Source of the DNA: Cyclobacteriaceae bacterium
GTDB lineage: Bacteria > Bacteroidota > Bacteroidia > Cytophagales > Cyclobacteriaceae
Assembly (NCBI GenBank): GCA_020436165.1
Contig: JAGQYI010000075.1
Coordinates: forward strand, 1-64,000
DNA: 64,000 bases
Reading direction: 5' to 3'
Made by a program: the position numbers and the translations under genes. The notes beneath the pieces were generated by a model, which was given only the letters and a program-made list of their open reading frames with translations, was not told the DNA's origin and did not search any database. Positions 1 through 7,066 of the stretch are shown one piece after another. Positions within the stretch are counted from its first letter, which is position 1; every line of letters starts with the position of its first letter.

Positions 1-11
1 AGAGAGATCCT

Positions 12-992
12 ATGGAAAATGAAGGTTTGTTTGAGTCACGATTAGACCTTTCTGAGGTAAAGAATACCTTTGATGCGATTCAGTCTGAGATCGGCAAGAT
101 TGTTTTGGGTCAGGAACTAATAGCGGAGCAGCTAACTATTGCCCTGTTTTGCGAAGGGCATGTACTGATCGAAGGCCTGCCCGGGGTAGCCAAAACATTA
201 ATGGCCAGGTGCCTGGCCAAAACCGTGGATGCAGGGTTCAGCAGAATCCAGTTCACGCCCGACCTGATGCCAAGCGATGTGGTGGGAACGGTTATTTACA
301 ATCCCAAATCAACCGAATTCGATTTCAAATCGGGCCCTATCTTTTCCAATGTTATCCTGATTGATGAGATAAACCGTGCCCCGGCCAAAACGCAGTCCTC
401 TCTTTTCGAATGCATGGAAGAACGGCAGGTAACGGTGGATGGAACCAGCTATGCGTTGGAATCGCCTTTTATTGTAATTGGTACCCAAAACCCTGTCGAT
501 CACGAAGGAACCTACCGGTTGCCGGAGGCTCAGCTCGACCGCTTTATTTTTAAACTCACAGTGGACTATCCCACCATAGAAAATGAGCAAAAAATACTCG
601 AGCTCCATCAAAACACGATGCATCGCCTGGACATCAACAGTATTCAAAAAGTACTCGATTTCAAGAAGTTGCGCTCCATTCAGGATACGATTGCCCAGGT
701 GAAGGTAAAGGCCGACATCCTTAATTACATTGCCCGGATTGTGAACGAAACCCGCAATAACCCCAACATATTTTTAGGGGCTTCGCCCAGGGCGAGCATT
801 AGCTTGCTGCAAAGCGCTAAAACATGGGCAGCCGTGCAAGGCCGCGATTTTGTTCTGCCCGATGATGTAAAGGAGATGATCATACCTGTGCTGAACCACA
901 GGATCGCTCTGAATCCTGAAAAGGAAATGGAGGGCATGACCAACCACACGGCCTTAAAACAGATCATTGAGAAGATAGAAGTGCCAAGCTGA
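12..992 (+). CDS. MoxR-family AAA+ ATPase
   Basis: Cytoplasmic AAA+ ATPase of the MoxR family, thought to act as a chaperone that matures or activates partner proteins. The 326-residue protein has a Walker A motif (GLPGVAKT, residues 55-62), a Walker B motif (VILIDEIN, 114-121), a sensor-like GTQNP segment and the LPEAQLDRF stretch typical of the family. Length is normal. The start is the ATG at 12, preceded by a purine-rich AGAGAG; the true operon may begin left of the window. It is followed after 4 bases by a DUF58 gene, the usual partner of MoxR in Bacteroidota, so the two are almost certainly co-transcribed. The substrate is not identifiable from sequence. Confidence 0.95.
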   Translation: MENEGLFESRLDLSEVKNTFDAIQSEIGKIVLGQELIAEQLTIALFCEGHVLIEGLPGVAKTLMARCLAKTVDAGFSRIQFTPDLMPSDVVGTVIYNPKSTEFDFKSGPIFSNVILIDEINRAPAKTQSSLFECMEERQVTVDGTSYALESPFIVIGTQNPVDHEGTYRLPEAQLDRFIFKLTVDYPTIENEQKILELHQNTMHRLDINSIQKVLDFKKLRSIQDTIAQVKVKADILNYIARIVNETRNNPNIFLGASPRASISLLQSAKTWAAVQGRDFVLPDDVKEMIIPVLNHRIALNPEKEMEGMTNHTALKQIIEKIEVPS

Positions 993-996
993 TCGT

Positions 997-2337
997 ATGC
1001 GCGTACTTAAATTAATAGGATCGGTCTATTTATCGAAGTACTTCTTTGGAAGCATCGGCATTCTCATATTGGCCTTTTTCCTGGGAAGTATTTACCCGTT
1101 GGCGTTACTCTTTGCCCGGGTACTCCTTTTAGTTTTCGGGCTCATGTTGCTCGTTGAGCTGGTTCAGCTTTTCAGGATACAGGATGGTTTGGTTGCCCGA
1201 AGGCACGTGCCGGAAAAGCTGTCGAACGGGGATGAAAACCACATTTACATAACGCTGAAAAGCACGATGCCCTACGATTGCCGGTTTATGCTCATCGATG
1301 AATTGCCGGTGCAATTTCAAAGCAGGGACAAAACGTTTTTGGGCAAAATGGGAGTGGAGGAGAACAAGACCGTTGACTATACCATTCGGCCAACGGAACG
1401 GGGAGAGTATACGTTTGGCAACGTCAATGTATATGTCTCCACCTTTACGCACATGATCCAGCGCAGGTACCGGTCCGATGCGGAGGAGATGACCAAGGTC
1501 TATCCTTCCATTATCCAGGTGAAAAAGTACTCTTTCCTGGCGGTTTCAGATTTTCTGTCACATGCGGGCATAAAGAAGATACGGAGGATTGGCCATAATT
1601 ATGAATTTGACCAGATACGGGAGTTCGTTCCGGGGGACGATGTGCGATCAATCAACTGGAAGGCAACGGCCCGCACCTCCCAGATAATGGTGAACCAATA
1701 CCAGGATGAGAAATCGCAGGATGTGTATGCCATTATAAACAAAGGCAGGGTAATGCAGTTGCCATTTGAAGAACTGACCTTACTGGATTATGCCATCAAC
1801 TCTTCGCTGGTGATGCTGAACACCGCCTACACCAAAGACGATTATCCGGGATTGATCACGTTCAATAAGGAGGTGTCGGCCATGGTTATTTCTTCGAAGA
1901 AGAAAACGCAGATCACGGAAATACTGGAAACCCTGTACAATCAGGAGACCGATTTTTCGGAAGCAAATTATGCAAAGCTGGCCTATTGGGTACGGCAGAA
2001 AATTAAAAAGAGAGCGCTTATATTTTTGTATACCAATTTTGAAGGGCTCACCAGCCTTTACCGGGAGCTGCCCTACCTGAAAACCATCGCCAGGCACCAG
2101 CGGCTAATTGTGGTACTGTTCAAAAATGTGGAGCTAAACGAGCTGCTGGACCAGCCCTCGAAAGATACCGAAGCCATTTATACCAAAACCATAGCCACCA
2201 AATTCCAGATCGAAAAGCAGCTGATTGTTAAGGAGCTACACAAGCATGGCATTGATGCCATTTTGACCTCTCCCTACGACCTCACCGTAAACACCATTAA
2301 TAAATACCTGGAGATTAAGGCGAGGGGGGTGTTTTAG
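997..2337 (+). CDS. DUF58 domain-containing membrane protein
   Basis: Protein of 446 residues with two hydrophobic segments near the N-terminus (about residues 15-60) and the DUF58 signature around residues 207-226 (REFVPGDDVRSINWKATAR). DUF58 proteins pair with MoxR ATPases and are often encoded beside von Willebrand A proteins; the exact role is unknown. The C-terminal half has a VWA-like fold pattern. The last 157 bases (2181-2337) have a second copy at 3647-3803 with no indels and about 17 mismatches, mostly silent. The C-terminus of this copy may therefore have arrived with the accessory module that follows it. The reading frame is intact and of normal length, so the gene is probably functional. 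Confidence 0.93.
   Translation: MRVLKLIGSVYLSKYFFGSIGILILAFFLGSIYPLALLFARVLLLVFGLMLLVELVQLFRIQDGLVARRHVPEKLSNGDENHIYITLKSTMPYDCRFMLIDELPVQFQSRDKTFLGKMGVEENKTVDYTIRPTERGEYTFGNVNVYVSTFTHMIQRRYRSDAEEMTKVYPSIIQVKKYSFLAVSDFLSHAGIKKIRRIGHNYEFDQIREFVPGDDVRSINWKATARTSQIMVNQYQDEKSQDVYAIINKGRVMQLPFEELTLLDYAINSSLVMLNTAYTKDDYPGLITFNKEVSAMVISSKKKTQITEILETLYNQETDFSEANYAKLAYWVRQKIKKRALIFLYTNFEGLTSLYRELPYLKTIARHQRLIVVLFKNVELNELLDQPSKDTEAIYTKTIATKFQIEKQLIVKELHKHGIDAILTSPYDLTVNTINKYLEIKARGVF
2181..2337 (+). repeat. Direct repeat A: 3' end of the DUF58 gene, copy 1
   Basis: This 157-base segment aligns without gaps to 3647-3803. I count about 17 mismatches (roughly 89% identity), nearly all in third codon positions; the encoded 52 residues differ at only three. 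The repeat flanks the nucleotidyltransferase/winged-helix module. The pattern fits an insertion at the gene's 3' end that supplied a replacement tail from a diverged allele. Confidence 0.9.
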
Positions 2338-2376
2338 TGGAGAAGATGTCGGAATACATGGGATTTCATTTACACA

Positions 2377-3066
2377 CTATATTTCTAATATCTTTTCAAG
2401 TTTACCAATAACCAGCTTTCTTCTTTCATTGGCTGTAATCGGGTTTATATGACACTCGATTATTTCATTTCGAGATGAGTGTGTAAGTATTTCTTTACTC
2501 ATCTCTTTTAAAAAGAGTTGAACATCCCCTTTGGCATTCTTAACATCTTCTACCAAATCTAAATTATTGTCAATGATATAGATAATATCTTCAAAATCAT
2601 GACTTGTTCGTGGATCGTTTCCTCTGCTTTTAAAAGCCTCCCACTTAGTTGCTAAAAATAAGCTAACAGGTAAGATTCTGATTTCTTCATTACCGATTTT
2701 AACAGGATAGGCCTTTTCAAACCCTGGCTTAAGCCAACTATTTGTGGGGCCTAGAGGAGTTTCTTCGTAAGGAATGAAATCAATAAGAATATCTTTCAGG
2801 ATAAACCTATACATTACTTTCTCCATATGTGCCGGATAGATTTTCTTAGTTGCTAATTTTTCTCGCAACTCGTTCATTTGAGCATATGTGCTTATTTGAA
2901 TAGAAACATCAATGTCTTTGGTAGGACGTGGCTGTTCGGCACCTTCATCGGTTACATATAAGCTCACAACGGCACCTCCTACATAAATTACTTGATTGTT
3001 TAGTTCTTCTAATGTTGAAGCAACCTTCTCAACAATTTTTAAATTGATGGTTTGATTTTTAAGCAT
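2377..3066 (-). CDS. AbiEii-like nucleotidyltransferase (putative toxin)
   Basis: Protein of 229 residues with the minimal nucleotidyltransferase pattern: GGAVVSL at residues 30-36 followed by the metal-binding KDIDVS (Asp51, Asp53). This places it in the Pol-beta-like nucleotidyltransferase superfamily, near AbiEii/AbiGii-type proteins, some of which inactivate tRNAs. I start it at the ATG at 3066 rather than an upstream TTG. It overlaps the upstream winged-helix gene by 8 bases, so translation is probably coupled. The pair has the order and composition of type IV AbiE toxin-antitoxin modules (regulator first, transferase second). It lies between two copies of the DUF58 3' end, which suggests recent acquisition. 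Toxicity is inferred from family and context only. Confidence 0.75.
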   Translation of the reverse strand: MLKNQTINLKIVEKVASTLEELNNQVIYVGGAVVSLYVTDEGAEQPRPTKDIDVSIQISTYAQMNELREKLATKKIYPAHMEKVMYRFILKDILIDFIPYEETPLGPTNSWLKPGFEKAYPVKIGNEEIRILPVSLFLATKWEAFKSRGNDPRTSHDFEDIIYIIDNNLDLVEDVKNAKGDVQLFLKEMSKEILTHSSRNEIIECHINPITANERRKLVIGKLEKILEI

Positions 3067-3577
3067 GTTCAATTCTTTCTTTTAGTAAGGCAAATGCCAT
3101 ATTTTGTTCCCTTGCTCTTCCTATTCTTATAGCATCGGTTAATGCCATCAATTCATAATATTTTTGATCCTTAATACAAGCCTCGGGGGTTTTAGGATGG
3201 AGGGGCTCAATAGCCTGTCCCCTTATGTTCCCTTTTCCAAATGGCCAGACAAAATGCTCTTCACTCATAAATTCGTTTTGTAATGGAGCGGCTGAAACAG
3301 AAGTGCTCAATCCTCTGACTATTGGGCCGGGCTGTTGTGGAAATACATAACGCAGACCGTATTTTAAGAAGTCTAATAGAGCTAATTTGTTTAGCGTTTT
3401 TTTATCGCTGCTAATTAAACCACCAATAATTGATCTGTTGATGCTTTCACTTATTTCGCTGGCACTAATGCTAAGTTCATTAGCCAGGTCTTTCATATAC
3501 CATTCTTCTTGCCCTTTGCTGGCTATTTTAAGTAAAATGGCAATATCATGAGGCCGCATGCCGCTATGCTTTTTCAT
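3059..3577 (-). CDS. Winged-helix protein, putative antitoxin/autoregulator
   Basis: Protein of 172 residues whose N-terminal ~80 residues form a MarR/AbiEi-like winged helix (segments DIAILLKIAS, YMKDLANELSISASEISESI, then the wing around GLISSD). The C-terminal half is a predicted helical tail of unknown role. It is the first gene of a two-gene operon and overlaps the nucleotidyltransferase by 8 bases. A promoter (-7 box TACTTTTG on the minus strand, 3598-3605) and a perfect palindrome (3625-3636) lie just upstream, which suggests that it represses its own operon. The antitoxin assignment rests on the gene order and the operator, not on homology I could verify. Confidence 0.7.
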   Translation of the reverse strand: MKKHSGMRPHDIAILLKIASKGQEEWYMKDLANELSISASEISESINRSIIGGLISSDKKTLNKLALLDFLKYGLRYVFPQQPGPIVRGLSTSVSAAPLQNEFMSEEHFVWPFGKGNIRGQAIEPLHPKTPEACIKDQKYYELMALTDAIRIGRAREQNMAFALLKERIEHA

Positions 3578-3597
3578 CTAATGACTTTTTGTGTTCA

Positions 3598-3605
3598 CAA
3601 AAGTA
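3598..3605 (-). promoter_or_regulatory. Bacteroidota -7 promoter box of the winged-helix/NTase operon
   Basis: On the minus strand the sequence reads TACTTTTG, a match to the Bacteroidota consensus TAnnTTTG, about 20 bases upstream of the ATG at 3577. A clear TTTG -33 element at the canonical spacing is not seen because that position is occupied by the GATTCGC repeats. Confidence 0.55.
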
Positions 3606-3617
3606 CAAAATATTTGC

Positions 3618-3636
3618 GATTCGCGATTCGCGAATC
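3618..3636. promoter_or_regulatory. Palindromic operator with GATTCGC repeats
   Basis: GATTCGC occurs twice in tandem (3618-3624, 3625-3631) and is followed by GAATC, which makes the perfect 12-base palindrome GATTCGCGAATC at 3625-3636. It sits where the -33 element of the winged-helix operon should be, so protein binding would block transcription. The likely binder is the winged-helix protein encoded at 3059-3577. Confidence 0.6.
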
Positions 3637-3646
3637 AAGAAATAAA

Positions 3647-3803
3647 TACCAAAACCATCGCTAATAAGTTTCAGATCGAAAAGCAGCTGATCGTTAAAGA
3701 GCTACACAAGCATGGCATTGATGCTATTTTAACCTCTCCATACGACCTCACCGTAAATACCATTAATAAATACCTGGAGATTAAGGCACGAGAGGTGTTA
3801 TAG
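3647..3803 (+). pseudogene. Orphan 3' fragment of a DUF58 gene (repeat A, copy 2)
   Basis: Encodes 52 residues nearly identical to the C-terminus of the DUF58 protein ending at 2337, with its own stop codon. No DUF58 coding sequence precedes it. An open frame extends back to a GTG at 3591, but that stretch is the promoter and operator of the opposite-strand operon, so translation is unlikely. Divergence from copy 1 is mostly synonymous. The two tails therefore diverged under selection in intact genes and did not decay here since a local duplication. It marks the right edge of the inserted nucleotidyltransferase module. Confidence 0.85.
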
Positions 3804-3855
3804 TGAAAGGTGCGACAAGCTAATGACCTACGATGAGTTTGTGGAATGGAAAGAA

Positions 3856-3975
3856 GCTGAACGTACAGATGGCGCTGCGCCTCTGGACTTCATTAATATC
3901 TTCTAAATTAGCGGATTGCAGGTCAGATTCAAAAAGGCACGTTGAGGCATGCGTCCATATCATTTGTTATGAGCC
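3856..3975 (-). repeat. attC-like site 1 (after the zinc-ribbon cassette)
   Basis: Imperfect dyad of about 120 bases. On the minus strand it begins GGCTCATAAC (3966-3975) and continues AAATGATATGGACGCATGCC. The far arm, 3856-3881 on the plus strand, reads GCTGAAC GTACAGATGGCGCTGCGCC and pairs with it apart from a few bulges. The first ten bases are the exact complement of the cassette start at 5621-5630. The stop codon of the zinc-ribbon gene lies inside the site, as is common for integron cassettes. Confidence 0.6.
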
Positions 3976-4904
3976 TCCTTTTCTATTTCCTCAGTGAGTT
4001 TTGTGGTGAGGTCAAATGTTTGCATTACGTCATGTTTGGTTACAAAAAGTTCTTGGCCTACTTTATATGTTGAGTCTTTAGTCTTGTCAATGTATTCCTT
4101 GTCCACAATTGAGGCACAATGTTGAATAAGGTGCCTTCTTTGGAATTGGATAAATAGAAACTTAAACTCCTCCTCTCCTAAAATTTTCTTGTAACTGATT
4201 TGCGTGTGTTTTTTCCAGTTCTTTTCTCCGTGTTCTAAATTTTGAAAACTGTTCGGAGACTTCTTTTCTCCGTAATACTTTTCAAACAAATAGGAATGTT
4301 TCATTTGGAAAGCAACTACACAGTCAGTTAGACATTCTCTGAAAATAGACTGTTTGATAAGCTTTGATTCTTCTTCTAACCCTTGATTTTGCAGCAGATT
4401 TTGTATGGAGTCAGCTGAGTGAATTTTAGCCTTAATTTTTGATAATGTATTAGCATAAATTTTCTCAATTGAATTATTACCACAATTGGGACAATAAAAT
4501 CCGCTACCCTGAACTGAATAATTCGTTGAACATAGATCACATTTTACATGCAGCTCAAACGAGTCACTTGCCTTAATTGGAATAATTGATCGAGGAAATG
4601 GCTTTCCTTTAGTCAGTAAATCTCGGACTAGCTTTATTGCTTGATTTTTTGCTTGTTCGAGTTGGTAAGTGGTCCAATAATGGTCAGCTGGTGCATCTTC
4701 ACCACATCTTGGACAAAAGACCTGCTCATCTCTCAAAATATTGATCCAGTCTTCTTGTAAAACTTTGAATTGGAATAGACAGTCTTTATTTGGACATTCT
4801 TTGTCGATGTATCCATGTTCATCAACTTCAATCGGAACTGATACTTCCTTCAGCTTCTTTACATCTTCTAATCTTTTTATGAGTTTTTTAAAGATATCAG
4901 TCAT
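3960..4904 (-). CDS. Double zinc-ribbon protein of unknown function
   Basis: I do not recognise this 314-residue protein. It carries two zinc-ribbon-like cysteine sets: Cys37/Cys42 with Cys64/Cys67, and Cys122/Cys125 with Cys138/Cys141. The remainder is predicted to be largely helical, with no membrane segment or signal peptide. Its stop codon lies within attC-like site 1. The start ATG at 4904 overlaps the stop of the upstream gene (TAATG), so the pair is translationally coupled. Both genes occupy one integron-like cassette. Zinc ribbons followed by a helical domain suggest nucleic-acid binding or sensing, but that is inference. A role in phage defence is possible from its position beside a TIR protein. 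Confidence 0.75.
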   Translation of the reverse strand: MTDIFKKLIKRLEDVKKLKEVSVPIEVDEHGYIDKECPNKDCLFQFKVLQEDWINILRDEQVFCPRCGEDAPADHYWTTYQLEQAKNQAIKLVRDLLTKGKPFPRSIIPIKASDSFELHVKCDLCSTNYSVQGSGFYCPNCGNNSIEKIYANTLSKIKAKIHSADSIQNLLQNQGLEEESKLIKQSIFRECLTDCVVAFQMKHSYLFEKYYGEKKSPNSFQNLEHGEKNWKKHTQISYKKILGEEEFKFLFIQFQRRHLIQHCASIVDKEYIDKTKDSTYKVGQELFVTKHDVMQTFDLTTKLTEEIEKEAHNK

Positions 4905-5605
4905 TATAATAGAAGTGATCTTGTTTCATTTTCAAACTCTTTATTTGACTCAACCCATTTTAAAGGATCTTCATTCCCTAGTAGTATCAAATAAGCTTGT
5001 CCTCCACCATGATATTCACTAAATGGGAAAAATTTTATCCAGTTTCCTGCGCTGTTCTTATAGTATTGCCGCCATCCTGAATCGTCTGTACCTAACTCTT
5101 CCAAGGGAATCACTTCTTTCAAGTCTTCTGTTAATTCAAAGACGAAATAATTCTTGAATAGCACCTTTGGATCCATACGGTAAACAAGGTTTGAGATTCG
5201 CATATGTTCTTCTGGTCCGAATCGATCGATAATTGTATGTTCGATTTGAATATGATCGAATTGCCATCTGTGAATTGTATATCCATCAGTTCCCTTTGTA
5301 GTAGCATGCGGCAGCCCAAACTCACCAACAAATTGTTGTTGAAAATCTCTAAACGATTTATCGAGATTCTTGTAATCTTTCCTGAAGAATTCAAGTAAGC
5401 CAAGTCTGCCGTTCTTACGAGGATTGAAGTGAAAGCCAAGTTCGTGTTTAAGGTTCCGAAATGAGACGCAGGAAGTTGTTATGTATCCGTTCGTCACTTC
5501 CCTAAGTTGTCCCGATGGAAACAAGGATCTTAGTTCTTCTTCAGTTATTCCCCATGGAATAAAAAGTTCTGGTTCTGTGATTTGAAATCCTTTAGTAATT
5601 TCCAT
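4904..5605 (-). CDS. Uncharacterised protein, first gene of the zinc-ribbon cassette
   Basis: Protein of 233 residues that I do not recognise. It is soluble, with no signal peptide, rich in aromatic residues and predicted to be mostly beta. It has a SMI1/KNR4-like flavour at its C-terminus (FFPFSEYHGGGQAYLILLGN), a region reminiscent of immunity-type proteins, but I cannot confirm membership. The ATG at 5605 lies 16 bases after the cassette boundary at 5621-5630, leaving almost no leader, as expected for a gene cassette. It overlaps the downstream zinc-ribbon gene by one base. The two conserved-length frames without frameshifts suggest a maintained two-component unit. Confidence 0.75.
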   Translation of the reverse strand: MEITKGFQITEPELFIPWGITEEELRSLFPSGQLREVTNGYITTSCVSFRNLKHELGFHFNPRKNGRLGLLEFFRKDYKNLDKSFRDFQQQFVGEFGLPHATTKGTDGYTIHRWQFDHIQIEHTIIDRFGPEEHMRISNLVYRMDPKVLFKNYFVFELTEDLKEVIPLEELGTDDSGWRQYYKNSAGNWIKFFPFSEYHGGGQAYLILLGNEDPLKWVESNKEFENETRSLLL

Positions 5606-5620
5606 TTGCGGTTTAGAAGT

Positions 5621-5757
5621 GGCTCATAACGGTTAGTATATGAAAAGTAGGCGGTTACGAAGCACTAAACTTTCAGTTAAGCACAAACTTATAAACAAGC
5701 TAAAAGCCCTGAATTTACTGATATTCCGCCTATTTTTTATATACATTGTTAGCAAGC
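5621..5757 (-). repeat. attC-like site 2 (between TIR and zinc-ribbon cassettes)
   Basis: Imperfect dyad of 137 bases. The left arm on the plus strand starts GGCTCATAAC (5621-5630) and runs to GTAGGCGG (5647-5654). The right arm runs from CCGCCTA (5727) to GTTAGCAAGC (5748-5757). The arms pair along TATATGAAAAGTAGGCGG and CCGCCTATTTTTTATATA with two G-T type mismatches. Read on the minus strand, it begins GCTTGCTAAC and ends GTTATGAGCC. These match in complement the far boundaries of the TIR cassette (6800-6809) and of the zinc-ribbon cassette (3966-3975). Confidence 0.7.
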
Positions 5758-5760
5758 GTT

Positions 5761-6783
5761 TTACTCTTTTTCGTGTATCATTCTTTGCAAGAATTCTTCC
5801 GAGAAGAAAAGAAGTTCATCCATCATTCTAAAAGTGTCTTTGGACATATTCATCTCCATAAACATTGGATGATGACTTCTCTTAATCATTCTTCTAAAGT
5901 TAGACATCGCCTTTTCTTTTGAAGCCATAGTTTTAGCTCTTTTAAGAGTTTCATACGTTTCTTTTCCTATTTCATAAATCCAAGGCATATCTTCTTTGAA
6001 GAAGCTTAAAACCATCAAAAATCCTAAATATGGATTTCCGTCTTTCTCTGAAATATACATTAGCTCGTGAAACATTTTAGGATGAAATCTAAATTTCCGT
6101 TTACTACGCATACCATCCGAATTTCTATCAATTCTTTCGGGTAAATCCTGAAACATAATTTTAATCTCTTCAAATAACTTTGCAACCGTTGAGTCTTCCA
6201 TAAGTTCACCTTCTGAATTTTCTTCTACTGGTTGTATTGCAATAATTTCTTCCGCTTTTTTCTTAAATGCTTCAACCTGCATTTTAATTACTTCTTTGTC
6301 AGGCTCAGCATTAGGGATTCTTCCGACCAATTGAACTACTAATTTTGTCAAGGCATCTACATCATCTGTAGAATTTTGAAATTGTGCAAAAGGTCCATTA
6401 TTTGCTTTATTCAAAGGAATTCCAATTGCAATACCCAACAATGGCGTGTCAAGTTTCCCTTTTGCAACTCCTGCTTCGTAAAGAATCCAAGGTCTATCAA
6501 CACTATGTTTTGTCAGAAGTGCAACTACATCAGAGGCATCACTTAGTTTTTTCATTATTTCAGGATACCATTCCACTCCATAGGCAATGCCTTGATTTCC
6601 TTTTTTATCTGATGAGCGAAAAGACTTCAACACTCCTGCACTCACAGAACTTAGAAGTTTGCTAAAGGCTTCCGCCAATTCAGCGTCTCTCGTATCGTGA
6701 CTAATAAATACCAATGGTTTTGAGCTGCGAGAAGATTTTGTTTCTTCAACAGTTTCTTTCTTTGATTCTTTTTCTTCTGCCAT
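5761..6783 (-). CDS. TIR-domain protein (putative NADase effector)
   Basis: Protein of 340 residues with a charged 20-residue N-terminus and then a TIR domain. LVFISHDTRD (about residues 24-33) is the beta-A/box 1 region, and RPWILYEAG (97-105) has the W-x3-E arrangement in which Glu103 is the candidate catalytic glutamate of TIR NAD hydrolases. Beyond about residue 160 comes a helical segment and a C-terminal domain (about 225-340) with no family I recognise. The ATG at 6783 is 17 bases inside the cassette boundary at 6800-6809, and the stop is 4 bases from the next boundary. It stands alone in its cassette with no SLOG, STING or ThsA partner. Role in abortive infection is inferred from the TIR fold. 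Confidence 0.82.
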   Translation of the reverse strand: MAEEKESKKETVEETKSSRSSKPLVFISHDTRDAELAEAFSKLLSSVSAGVLKSFRSSDKKGNQGIAYGVEWYPEIMKKLSDASDVVALLTKHSVDRPWILYEAGVAKGKLDTPLLGIAIGIPLNKANNGPFAQFQNSTDDVDALTKLVVQLVGRIPNAEPDKEVIKMQVEAFKKKAEEIIAIQPVEENSEGELMEDSTVAKLFEEIKIMFQDLPERIDRNSDGMRSKRKFRFHPKMFHELMYISEKDGNPYLGFLMVLSFFKEDMPWIYEIGKETYETLKRAKTMASKEKAMSNFRRMIKRSHHPMFMEMNMSKDTFRMMDELLFFSEEFLQRMIHEKE

Positions 6784-6799
6784 TCTGTTTTGTTTTAAT

Positions 6800-6841
6800 G
6801 CTTGCTAACTATGTATAAAAAAACAATATTGTTTATTTCTA
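6800..6841 (-). repeat. attC-like site 3 (upstream boundary of the TIR cassette)
   Basis: On the minus strand this ends in GTTAGCAAGC (6800-6809), the exact complement of the other boundary of the TIR cassette at 5748-5757. It is preceded by the 14-base perfect palindrome AAACAATATTGTTT (6821-6834). No long second arm is evident, so this could be a shortened or degenerate first site of the array. Between it and 7006 I see only AT-rich sequence with no gene. Confidence 0.45.
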
Positions 6842-7006
6842 CTATAATGGATGGTTGTGTAAATCACAGGTTTACAGCTAAATAAGTGCTATAATACGAG
6901 TATACGAATCTTTTATTTTTGCAAATCTGCAGTTACATTTTTGAACACATTAAATCTACAAAATAACAACGCATGTTGATACAAAAACAACAATAAATGG
7001 CACTTT

Positions 7007-7059
7007 ACCCCTTGTTGGTATGCCACAGGCATCCCTTCGGGAAAACGCCAACAAGGGGT
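7007..7059. repeat. Large hairpin after the DUF4440-like gene
   Basis: ACCCCTTGTTGG (7007-7018) pairs perfectly with CCAACAAGGGGT (7048-7059). The 29-base loop contains two smaller dyads (TGCCACAGGCA and CCCTTCGGG). It starts 8 bases after the stop codon of the gene at 7067-7546 and has no T-tract. It could be a terminator of unusual shape, an RNA-stability element or a copy of a dispersed palindromic repeat. Confidence 0.55.
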
Positions 7060-7066
7060 TGGCAAA

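Noticed and set aside
3591-3803. GTG-initiated 70-codon frame containing the DUF58 tail
   Set aside because: Its first third is the promoter and operator of the opposite-strand operon; only the tail is homologous. Treated as a pseudogene fragment.
3823-3906. 27-codon plus-strand frame between the DUF58 remnant and the zinc-ribbon gene
   Set aside because: It overlaps the arms and loop of attC-like site 1 and has no clear ribosome-binding site; most likely chance.
2377-6841. The first accessory block as a single transposon or prophage fragment
   Set aside because: No transposase, integrase, terminal inverted repeats spanning the block, or phage genes; the separate boundaries fit independent insertions better.
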